Below, piece after piece: positions 26,001 to 38,632 of a stretch of DNA of 64,000 nt. Each line of letters opens with the position of its first letter. Position 1 is the first letter of the stretch. The notes below the pieces were generated by a model, which saw only the letters and a program-made list of their open reading frames with translations, was not told the origin of the DNA and did no database searches. The stretch comes from Diadema setosum (lineage: Eukaryota; Echinodermata; Echinoidea; Diadematoida; Diadematidae): contig CM067059.1 of the NCBI GenBank assembly GCA_033980235.1, forward strand, positions 22,351,994-22,415,993. Reading direction: 5' to 3'. The position numbers and the translations under genes were made by a program.

Positions 26001-29000
26001 GTGGAACCATGTGCACGCATGAACAATTGCTCCAGGTGAGGTTGTTTAGAACCGGTTTCCATGGCAATGAATGGCTGTGACATCCCAAATTGGTACTCTA
26101 TTATGACTTAGTAGTCTCCACAAACCACAGAGAGCACGCACAACTCACAAGAATTCACTACGAGGGCATAACAGGGTGTCTGAAAAAAAGGAAAATAAAA
26201 TCACACAACTTATTAACTCCACACTAAAAAAAACAGTTACCAACCAAGCAGAGAATAGAACAAAAACACAGCAACAAAATGACAAGAGGTGCAAGGTGTG
26301 ACTTACTGAAGGGAACTTCAGGGACGGGAGGGGCCACGTTGGCTGGGCGGAGCCCGGTAGCCAGGGGCGTGGTGGAACCATTGACCAGGAGGTTGCTGAA
26401 GTAGTAGAGGAGCTTCTGGGCCCGGTTCTGACTGGGGATGAACTCCTGGGTGAGGCTGGGGTTCTCGTCAATGAAGGACGTGTTGACCTGCCCCAACACA
26501 AACTGTTCGTGCCTCAGTACGTTCTCCAGAAATGGAATGTTTGTCTGCCAAAGAAAGCAATTTACTAAGAGAGTGAATGACAATACCTCATTGTTACAGA
26601 GAAACAACACTTACAGGTCTCTTCAAAAAAAAAAAAAAAAATGATCACATTCATCCAAATTGTTATTGCACTTTTTTCCCCAATGCTTTCATATTTTGTT
26701 ATTTTTTCCTTTTTGCATAGAATGACTAATAATGTCAATCTGCCTTTGATATTGCCAAGATTAAGTCCATAAAGTTATTTCAGAAAGAAACATTTTCTGT
26801 GTTCTATTAGTAGCTTCTCAAAATTGTATGAAAATACACACCATGCAACCCACACTGTTAATTCCTTTTTATCCAAGGAATTCTGGAAATGCTGCTTTCA
26901 TTATACCAGCTCCTACACACTAAATAAGATACATGTCCCAATTTAGTAACTTTCTGGGAGATCCACCGTTGAGTCATAAAAGTGTCCACTGCTGATTCAA
27001 ATCCTCCAACCCATATTGGCATCTGTAAGTGTGCACTGCATTGATCACCATAAATAGATACAAACTTTGTAATGCTCAATGAAGGACAAAGGTTCTGCAT
27101 TCACACAACTGCTCCTCCCTCTCCTTTTTTTTTCCCCTCACCTTGACTCCTCGGATCCTAAACTCTGCTAGTGCCCTCAACATCTTCCGCACCGAGCTCT
27201 GGTGGTCCCTCGACCTCGAGATGAGCTTGACGAGGAGCGAGTCATAGTGGGGAGATACCATGGCACCGGCAAACGCCAGAGCACTGTCGATGCGAATGCC
27301 CATGCCCTCACCGCTCCGGAATACCTAGGAATACAGTTTCAGATGATTCAAGTATAACAAGCATATAAAGTTTTGAGATGGATTCACCCATAACGTAGAA
27401 GTATCACAGGCGAGAGGCGACATTTCAACTCTAAGAGGCATTGTTTTTACAATGTTATTGGTTATAAAAACATCCGACACCCCTTTCAAGCTTAGCAAAT
27501 TTCAACCAAGATCTCCTCAGCGAATCTGGGAGATCTTGTAGTATGAAAAGTCTTGCAGGTGAAATCCTGCATAAAATGCCAGGTGACGATGCATAAATTG
27601 TACTCCTGAACCATCCCTGGTAAACTCCAGATTGTCCCTAGGAACTCACAGGTGACCCTGTGGAGTGAAAAATTTCCAGTTAAAAGCACACATCAGGATA
27701 CCACCACATCTAGTGGGCTATTTTGCACAAGCATCATAACATACTTCCACTGCACAAGAAACTGAACAGGAAGCTCATTCGCTAGTTTGATGGAAATTTA
27801 TCATGGATGTTCCACATTTGATTCCCTGTCGATTCCATGGTGACCCCCAAGTGACTGGCGTGAAAGCGGTATGAGTTGCACAACGCTACATGCTCCCAGT
27901 GTCTCTAATAAATGAAGCTATGTAAAAATAGAGCAATTGGAAAAAAAAAAAGATATTCTCACATGATTTAAAAAAGGAAAATCTGTAAGTGGCTGGATTT
28001 ACCATACTACATTAACAGCATGCTAGAATAATACAGTTTCTCTTTTTGAGAACAAGACAAAATGCAAACTTTTTTTTATATCAGGAAGTCCTTAACCTGA
28101 CTCATCTGATTACCACCATCAAATTCACATTTTCGCAACATATGACAGTTCCTACATTTGTACATTCCATAGCACACATCAGTTTCTTAAGGCTTGACAG
28201 ATACCATCCACCTCTCACCTCTATGCGGCCAGTGTCCGGCTGGAAGTTCTTGGCGGGGTCCTCGGTCGTGATGCGGCACTGCATGGCGCTGCCTTGGATG
28301 TGGACATCATCCTGTGAGAGGCCCAGCTCAGGAAGACTGTAGCCTTCGGCAATCTTGATTTGAGACTGTACCAGATCAACCCTAGGTGCACAAGAAAATG
28401 CCAAAAAGTCCGTGGTCAGATTGAAAAGCAACATCAACATGCAATGAAAGGGAACAAATTCCTGGTCTACAATCACCCAAGAATGTTGTCATGCAACATA
28501 AGCTGCTGTGCATCAGATGTAGCCTTACGATATAAAGTTGAAAGACATCTGATGCACTGAGAACATATAGCTCTCCCCCCCCCCCCCTTTTTTTTTTATA
28601 GCAGAGAAACAGAGTTACAGGAAGCCCAACCCATTATGCAATTTTTCTCTCCTTTCATCCACCATCATCTAGTCAATCTTCATCAGGTTCATTACTAGCT
28701 TTTCTTCAAACAAATGGCTTCAAAATCAAACTGCATACATTACGCAGTTAGCTTTAGTTAAAGTTAACTTAGCACGAGTATGACATGCAAGTACATTATG
28801 ATGATAAACTGCACAATCATCCACAGTGGATTGTGGCATGGTGTGACTGAAGTGTGGAAAAACATTGCCTCCCACCACAGCGATGCCCAAAGTCTCCAAG
28901 AGAGCCTGACCCCCTCACCCTGTGATCTCCTCTGTGACGGTGTGCTCCACCTGCAGCCGGGCATTGACCTCAATGAAGTAGTGGTTGCCTTCCTGATCCA

Positions 29001-32000
29001 GCAGGAACTCCACCGTCCCCGCGTTCTCGTAGTTGACCGACTGGCAGAGCTTGACGGCATCGGAGGTCATCTTGTCCCGCAGGACGGGGTCCAGGAGGGG
29101 GGCCGGGGCCAGTTCAACCAGCTTCTGATGTCTCCGCTGGACGGAGCAGTCACGCTCATACAGGTGAATCACATTGCCATATTTGTCCCCTATGTAAAGG
29201 ACACAGAGACCAGGCAGGATTGAAAAATTATGCAGACAGACAGTCATGACGTCTATTGTTTGAATGACAGCTTAATCTTTGTAAGCAATTAATTTCTGAC
29301 ACTTTTTTAAATGGTGTCCTTTGTCACAGAACTTATTCAGTTGCACAAAACTTCTGCTGGCATCTACAATATCATCATAACTTGTTTCCTTTTACACTTA
29401 TGACAATATCCAACTGTTATTATATTGAGAGCATAGAGGATTCAGTTAAACAATTATTCATTGAATTTTTAACGAAGATAATATTATCTTGGATTGACTA
29501 CATTTAATAAACACTCCATCAAAAACAGAAAAACCATGACAAAACTGGAATCTATGCAATCATGCTGTTAAGCTACAATTGAATATCAACGTTGGAATTT
29601 ATGTAATCATGCTGTGAAGTTATAAAGAAGCTGAAAATGTTTTGCTTAATTTTGACCAATCTTGTTTTTTATAAACAAGCCTCAAACAATAAAGAACTGT
29701 CCCTTGCTGTCCACTCTACACATCGTACCTAGCACCTGGACCTCAATGTGTCTTGGCTTTTCGATGAACCTCTCTATGAACATGGAGCCATCACCGAATG
29801 CTGCAAGGGCTTCTGATGACGCCCTTTCAAAATTCTCGGTCACTTCCTACGAAACAAAACAGGGCAGAGCTTCAGTGAGGACAATGAGCCAATCGTGAGT
29901 GAAAAAACAGAAATACACAATGCCAAATCAAACATTTTTTTCATACACAAACAAAGTTTTGACTAGTTTAGAGTCCATCCTTACAACATATCTCATACAC
30001 ACAATGTTTCAGTAAGACTAAAATTGAACTTTAGATAGTTACTTTAAATATACTGAAACTGAACACTTAACCCAAAGTATATATACAAGAAAATGACTGC
30101 CTGTAAATACAGATGATTCCAATCTTGCAACAATGGTATAGCAAACTAGATATATCGCTACGGCTACTGATATGCCTCCGCCATAATGCATGGTTCTCCT
30201 AATAGGTCTATAGTACAATGTCTTGACAATGTGTGATGACAGTTTCACACAATTGGCAAAATATTAAAATGACAGGTTTGACACAAATGTGCTGAATGTT
30301 CACTTTCCTAGAACTAGGTTCAATTGGATGAATGATTAAAATGTCAGAGTGCAGGTATTTGGGGAACTGATGATTTTTACTTGACTTTTGACCCTTTTAT
30401 AAGTTTATGCATTGAGTAATTTTCAAGGTATTGAGAAAAAGTATAATTTCAGTATCAAATGGGAAAATAGCATTATCTAAACCTGGCCTTTGACCTCTGA
30501 CCTCACAGTTCCAAAGAGAATCACTGTTAGGTTGAACATGCATAAATATGTAAGTTTCATGATGATACCTTGAGTTACTTTCGAGATATGGAGGAAAAAG
30601 TGCAATTTACATGTAGCACTTTCACTTGACCTTTTACCTTTTGACCTTTGACCTTTTGGCAAGAAACTTCCCCAAAAATATATATTGGGTAATACATGCC
30701 ATACATCAAGTTAAAAAAAAAAAACACCTTCAGGCATATTGCATTTTAAGGAAAGTAGTGATATTTTGAGGAGTTGACCTTGCCTTTGACCCCCCTGACC
30801 TTTGACCCATGACCCCCAACTTCCCTAGATAATCACTGCCCATCGGTACAAGCATATATACTAAGTTCCATGAAGATACCTTGAACCATTTGCGAGATAT
30901 GGAGAAAAACATGAAATTTCATTTTTTTTCACAAAATAACCTGTGACCTTTGACCTTTGACCCTGTGACCCTAAAATCCACACAAAGTATTATCCCCCAA
31001 GGATATACCCTCATACCAAGTTTGATGTAAAACCACCACACGGTTCTTGAGATATCGACAAAAACAAAACGGGACGGACGGACGTACGGACGGACGGACG
31101 GACGGACGGACGACCCGAAAACATAATGCCTCCGGCCACTTCGTTGCGGAGGCATAAAAAGTCTCCTTGTCTTCCTTTGAACATTGAATTGACATTCCTG
31201 GCCTACACCACATCCATACATCAAAATATGACTAAATTAACCAAACAATGGCCGGTGATATACTTTGCTTTGCAAATATACATTAAACACATCTTGTCTG
31301 AGGTCTGGGCCTTGTTCTCTATTACCCAAACCAAACTTCCGAGCATCCTAGTTTCTGTAGCTATCACAACTCCTGGAGGGCATTTCATGAAGGAACTTGT
31401 CGGATAAAATATCTGACAAGTCAATTATATCCGACAAGTTTTGAGAAATTCTTTAGTCTGATTGGCTGATTTCTCTGAACTTGTCGGATATAATTGACTT
31501 GACGCAACATTTTATCCGACAAGTTCCTTCATGAAATGCCCCCCAGAGCAACCCCTTTCCAGGGATATTAGTTGGAAGAAAAGGAGTCACACACTCACAT
31601 CCATGGAGCGCACCACCCTCATTCCTCTACCACCCCCTCCGTAGGCAGCCTTGAGGATGATGGGGAAGCCGTGCTGCTCACAGAAATCTCTGACTTCCTG
31701 CGCTGTCGTGACGGGGCCGTCTGTGCCTGGTACAACTGGAACACCTGAGATGGGGAATTTTTGAATTTAAAACAGTTACCCTTATATGCACAGATTTTAA
31801 CGTTTTCTCTAAGGAAAAGCAATGAATGAATGAATAAATGAACAAATAAATGAGTGAATGAATGAATGAATGAATGAATGAGTGAATCAATGAGTGAATC
31901 AATGAATGTACGAACAACTAAACAAATGAAGGGAGAAAGATTTGCGGTGACACCATGTGTATGTAGTCCTTAACCGGATCGTTGTTTGGCAGAAGAAGAG

Positions 32001-35000
32001 CCTAGAAAAAGGAGAACTGAAGAGGGAAGCGACATATGGGGGTTGTAAGGAGGGCAAGAAGTGAAGAGTGGGGGACAGTAATGGGCTGGAAGTTGAAGCT
32101 GCACTAGTGGAGACGGTAGAGAAAGGAACAGAGAGAGTGGTAAGGAAGAATAGAGTGAGAATCAAGTAAGATGTCCGGACATCGTTAGGAGGAGAAAGAT
32201 GAAATGGAAGGGAAGAGGAAGAGGGAGGAGTTGAAGGTTGGAAAATCATGGAGATAGGAGAGAGAAGTGAAGATTCATGAAACCAAAAGAAGAACGAAGT
32301 CGGCAAACAATGTGGACTATCGAATGCGGAATCAATGGAGAAAAGATGAATAATCCCGCGAAGGAAAGGTAAGTTGTAGAGAGATGAGACTATGTTGAGT
32401 GAAGGGATAGACACAGAGAGAGAGAGAGAGAGAGACAGGGGTGGGGGAGAAAACAAAGAGGAGAAGAAGAAAAAGAATGAAATTCAAGAAAATAAAGGAG
32501 GGGGAGGGAGCTTGGGTTGATCCTAGAAATAAATGCTGCAGAGGAAAGAAAAAACAAATGAATAAATTAAAAAAATGAAAAATGAATGTCTTCATTTGGT
32601 GTAAGATTAGAAAGAATGTTTCCAGGAACACAATGTACTAAAGTACATATCCATTCAACCATAAAAACTTTCCTCTGCCAATTACTTAAATTTTCATTGA
32701 AATAGGCCAATATTGTTCTGATTTATGTCAGGTGATCCCGTAAAAAGAGAAAAAAAAATTGAATGATAATAAAACATTCATTATTCCTTTATATAATACT
32801 TTGTATTGTTCATAACATAAGCTGCAGTAATAAATGTGACCCGCTACAACAAAAGGATTCTAAAGTCGCTGATGGGCGAGCCAAGCATGGCCCAGAAAAA
32901 TGTTATTTTCAGGCCTTTCCTTTGATCATTTAGCTTCGAAATTTCAGCAGATGATAGAAGATACATTAGACTACAAAATTATGTTAAAACAGAAATCCGA
33001 ACGTTTTGACAGATTTTGGTGATCTGACTTCAAACTCAATTTTCTCGGCTCACCCGTCAGCGACTTTAGGATCCTTTTGTTGTAGCGGGTCACAAATATT
33101 CTCTTAGTTATTCTTGTGCTCTGCATGTGTTCAACATGTCAAGAACCAATGGCTTTTAGTGATCTTTTTTTGTGTGTGTGTGGTTTTTTTGTTGTTGTTT
33201 TGTTTTGGTTTTGGTTGTTTTTTTTTTCTCTCTTTTTTTTTTTTGGGGGGGGGGGTGGTTTATAAGAAAATTCCAGATATATCTGTCATATCATGCACTA
33301 CCTTTGATTGATCATCCAATGTAGTACACTGCATGTTCTGCTATCATTTATAAAAAGAAAATGAATGAAATTCAGGCAATTGCTCAATTTTTTTTTCCCT
33401 CCAGCACATGCAAACAAGATGGCTCTTCTGGTGAGAAGAGGGTTACACTGTCAAGTCAAGTGCCCATTCATCTTACTTGCCCATCCGTGCATTCCATTTG
33501 CCCTGGGTAATTGGGCCTAAAGGCTTGTAGTATTCTACTATAAACAGAATGATAAAGCAGTTTCATTATCAAAATTTATCAAAATTAAGTAAGTGATTTT
33601 TCTGTTTTGTTTTGTTTATATTCCTTGGTTTCTAGTGGTATTTTTTTTCTTACCACAAGAAAAAGGGAGACAGTGGAAAGTGGGTCCTCCCTCCCTATCC
33701 ATCCCAAGAATAAAACTCTACGAAAACAAGCCCATGTACCATCTAGGGGATATACCTGCTTCTATGGCAATCTGTCTGGCTTCAACTTTGTCGCCCATCT
33801 GGTGGACCACCTTGGGGGCGGGGCCGATGAACTTGATGCCTGCTTCGGTGCAGGCCTTGGCAAAGTCGGCCCTCTCGGAGAGAAACCCGTAGCCCGGGTG
33901 AATGGCGTCCACCTTGTTTTTCTGAAGAATACCAAGTCATGAACATCGTCATCATCATCATCAGTAATATCAGCTTCATCATAAAAGTCATCATAAAAGT
34001 TTTAATACAGTCAAGTGTAATTCTAATTCTTTTTTGAATGTTAGTACTTGTATGTTCACTCTTTAGGCTTCCCGTGTCTCTTCCGAGGACTCGCCTGTCG
34101 AGTTTTTTTTTTTTTTCAGCATTATTTTAATCGTATTATTACACCATATTGTCAACATTGCTAAAATCAACTGTTCTTACGTCTGCCGAATGTGGTTGTC
34201 TGTTTATCACTATTTGTATTGAGAAGATTCTGTTATTGCCCCAGGTATTTTTCCCTTTCATTTTTGTTTTTCTTTATTTTGGTCCTACATTGCATCCGTG
34301 CTCCTCATCCGTATCTTACATTCGTGTTCAGAATTTGGGACCTACGCTTAACAAGCTCACTTTCAAGTAGGTTCCATCATATTTCTTTAGCGCTATACAT
34401 AGAGCCAAACTTGCAAAGATTGACCGCTATGTTTTATAAACATTAATTTACTGTGCATCCAAGCTGGATATCATGTTTCACTTCATTTTATTATATTTGA
34501 TGTACATTCCTTCATTTAGAAATATAAAAATAAATTGAATTGAATTGAATTGAATTGAATTGAATTGAATTGAAGTGAGAATGATAATTTGCATTTAATC
34601 ACATCCAGCCAATATTAAACACTAAAATAACATGGCATAAAAACTTCACCCTGTTAAATTTAAAGGTATTCTTTGGATATGCTCTTCTCAACCAGTGGGA
34701 GGCAATGTCAGTTAAAAATGAAATAAAAAAGATTAATATGTGATTTAACTGGGCCTCAAAAAAAATAAATAAATTGTAGGAGCCAAAGTGGGCCTCAGGT
34801 TGAAAAAAGGTGGAGGCCAACGGCTTTACACTTTGAAATTTGCCACTGAACACTTTCAATTATTGAAAAAACCTAATTAACTATGATTTTGCTACACAAT
34901 CATCCATTTGCAGGTGTTTTTTTTTTTTTCTTCAGTATTAAAGCCATCAATACTATTTGGGTAATATGCTGAAGGGTTACATGCATGTTTTCTTGCCTGA

Positions 35001-35518
35001 ATTTGCCAGGTGTATTTAGTGGTGATCTCAAAGCAGACAGAGACTCTCTCTGGGTTCTGCTAAGTGGCAGGGCTGCCAGCCTTCTAGAGCAAGCATACAT
35101 ACATACCTTGGCGATCTCTATGATTTCGGGCACAGACAGGTATGCCGCCACCGGAGGCAGACCCTGGCCAATGAGGTAGGCCTCATCCGCCTTGCCGCGG
35201 TGCATGTTGGCCTTGTCCTGCTCCGAATAGATGGCCACGGTACGGATGCCCAGCTCTGTACATGCTCGGAACACGCGGATGGCAATCTCTCCTACAGAGG
35301 AACACAGTTATTACAAGTGATGTCATGTGGGCCACAAATGGTCTCTCTGTCTTTGCTAAGTCAACAAATACGGAATCGCCTTCAAGAGGAAGTACACCCA
35401 AAAATACATTGATACATGTATGTGGATTGAGTAAATGCAGCAATATTAGTAGAACACATCAATCAAGTTTGAGGAAAATCAGACAATCCATTCAAAAGTT
35501 ATCGATGACTTTTTAAAG

Positions 35519-35572
<54 letters not shown>

Positions 35573-38500
35573 GTTATTATTATTATCATTATTTATTCGA
35601 CCAGGTAAAGAATATAGGATACATATCATTAACATCACAAACATGAAACAAAAACCATTCATTGTTGCAGTCATTGTCAGATGAGAACCAGCCAATAAGC
35701 AGCAAAATGAAACTTTGCTTCACTGGTGAACATCAAGCACTATCGAAATCAATATCTGGGTCCTCTTCTGAAAGAAAAACAGCCATGAACATAGAAAATG
35801 TCTGACCTTTACACCTTGAAGATTGCTATTAAACTACATGCCAACCTCAATTCTTGTACTTTACTGAGTCATATTCACTAATACTCAAAAGTTTTCATGG
35901 AAACAATGACAGCTCCCTATAAAGAGGCTTATCACACACATCATATGATGACCACAATGGATATTTGGGCTTACTGAAGTACTAAATGCTAATCTGAGCT
36001 CTTCGACATACACTGTGGTCTCCCTGTGGTGGGAAACCAAGGTTGTGTTCCCATTGCCATTGGTCGGTGCGGTCTTTTTGTCTGTATGTCTATATGTGTC
36101 AACTGTGTGTGTTAAATGATTGTTTATAAAATTGCTGTTTTTCTGTAAAAAAAAAACATTTACACATTGTATGCATGACTTCACATTTCAGGTCTAGAGG
36201 TACTTGTACACGTACAGTACATTAAAAAAAAGATTGCTGCATACCAACAATAATTTTTTAAAAAGTGAATAAACAATGTCAAAATTTCCTGTTTTCCAAA
36301 GTTTCACGATAAAAACAGAATTAGTGAAATAATGAAATAATAAGTTTCATTATGCAACTTTGCAAGCATGTATGGTACAGATAAAATGTACATTTGAAAC
36401 TTGGTAAATACACAAATTTGGGAGGGGGGGGGATGGAGTGAAGAAAGTTGACCTTGGCACTCTAGAAGTAGCTACTGGTGTTTCCATTCATTTTTACCTT
36501 TTTTTACTGATACAATTTAAACATATGTCTTTAAACAAAGCCACTTGAAAATTAACCAATAAACTGCTGCTGGCCACTTTAGTGGCCAAAAGTGTACCTT
36601 TATCCCCTGGAATTTTGGTGAAAGCTCATAATGTTTCACTTACGTAACTGTAAAGTATGTCCCAAAAAAAATTTACAACGGGGCCCTCCGCAAATGATAT
36701 CTTTAAAAATATTGCATCAATCTAAATATAAATTCAGGGTATGAAACTATAACTCATTGCCCACATCTTACAGAAAACCCCACTCGATTTGCTTCAGAGG
36801 TCAAAGAGAAATAAGGAATTTTGTGAAGGATGTTGGGAATCTCTTCCGTCCAAGTTCTGCCTATTATTCACACACAAGATCATGGAAGTGCTAAAATTGG
36901 AAGAATCAGACTCATGACATGCTTTACAACAATCCACATATCTCTGTGACCGCTTAACCAAATCGAATGGGGATTTCTTCAAAATAGAGCTAAAATGTTA
37001 TATTTTAAGACCCTGAAGTAGCATTTTTTAAAAATTAATCATATTGGGTGTTATCAATGCAAAAATCTGATTGTAATTTTTGGGGGGACATACTGCAGTA
37101 AGTCGCCCCAAAAATTACAATCAGATTTTCGAATTGATAACAACAAATGAACAACCAGTCTAAGCTTGTACAAATTCCAGTATGACTGAGGCAGAGAATC
37201 ATAGCTGGACATCCCAATCCCCAAGAAGCATTTGGTCACATGCAGACACGGTTATAATCACCTTTGATTGACGGCTGTGAGTATTCAGGACTCCTTAATA
37301 CGTGCAAATGAAAATGGCAAAGGGGGCATTATAGCCACATAACACCCACGCCGTAGAGTTCTGCACACAGCCTCACACAGCACACACGTGGATAATCTTG
37401 TGCAATTGATTATGCATTCTGGTGGGCCATTAATATACCCCGGACAATTGTGTTAAAGAATGGCAATGGTGTCTTAAAAGGTCTGACTGCCTCGTGTTCA
37501 CTGTATGAATCAAAAGCTGTGTGTCTTTACTGAAAGTTCAGCTGAGCCAGGAGTATGGCTGGTTGGCTGGGGTTGCGAGTCAAGTGTAGAATCATCATGC
37601 CAAACAAGACTGCCACATTATCAATTTTTGTCAGCGCATTTACCGTTAGCCATATAGCGGGTTTATCCGTGATATGCATGAGGGCATTTTGCTACGAGAG
37701 TCTGTCACACTTCCATGCTCCTATTTACCTTTATTCCGCCTGACTTTAATTAAATCATTCAATGCAGACAGATACAGACCCAAAACCTTACAATCAGAGC
37801 AAATTCTTCCATGAAATCATACCTTCCCATCATATACACTGAAAAAAAGTAATATCATGGTAGCTGCATCTATCCAATTATGATATCAAAATGACAGCAA
37901 TGTTTCTAGCTGATATTTGAAAGTACCAGGTATAGTGACAGTAATATGTTCAGTTTATTATGCATATTAATATATCCACTTGTTCCGTGATATCACAGTG
38001 ACTACAATTTGTGAAATATAAAAGACCAAGAAAACCAAAATGCCCCCACCCCCCACCCCAGGCCAACAGTGAAAAAAGAACCAGAAGTGGGCATTTGCAA
38101 AATAACAGTAAACCTAGGCTGCCAGATGAAATATTTGTTAGATATTTGATGAATATGATGTTTTCAAAATACTGAAAAGCATGGCTCACATTATGCAGTA
38201 ATACACTGTGCATGTGGTGTCTTGTTTTTCTAAAGCTAAATTTGTAGGGAAGGGATACTCACAAAGGCCTTGATACAGCTGCATCAGCTATGGTTTATAA
38301 AAGTCACATGACTACGTGCAAGAAGAAGCGTCAATGCATCAATGGGAAGATCACATGACTATTAGATCCCTTTGCTTTTACATGACCTTTCAGAACCTCA
38401 GGCTGCATTCACACGTCTATCAGGTTATACAATCCTCGTGTGGCGAGTTGCATTATACATGTAGGACTAAAGAAATTGAGTCTCCCTTCAAGTGTGTTCA

Positions 38501-38592
38501 CACACACTGCACAGGGTACATTACAGTGAGACTTCTAATAACAATCATGCTGGACTGACTTTCGCATTTGGTGATGAATATCGCAAGATTGA

Positions 38593-38632
<40 letters not shown>

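Noticed and set aside
31899..32456. 185-codon minus-strand ORF in PC intron 3
   Set aside because: Low-complexity Ser/Leu/Pro translation of a polypurine tract and (GA)n repeat inside an intron.
34530..34574. LINE element with coding sequence
   Set aside because: Only a (GAATT)n tail is visible; no reverse transcriptase or endonuclease motif was found nearby.
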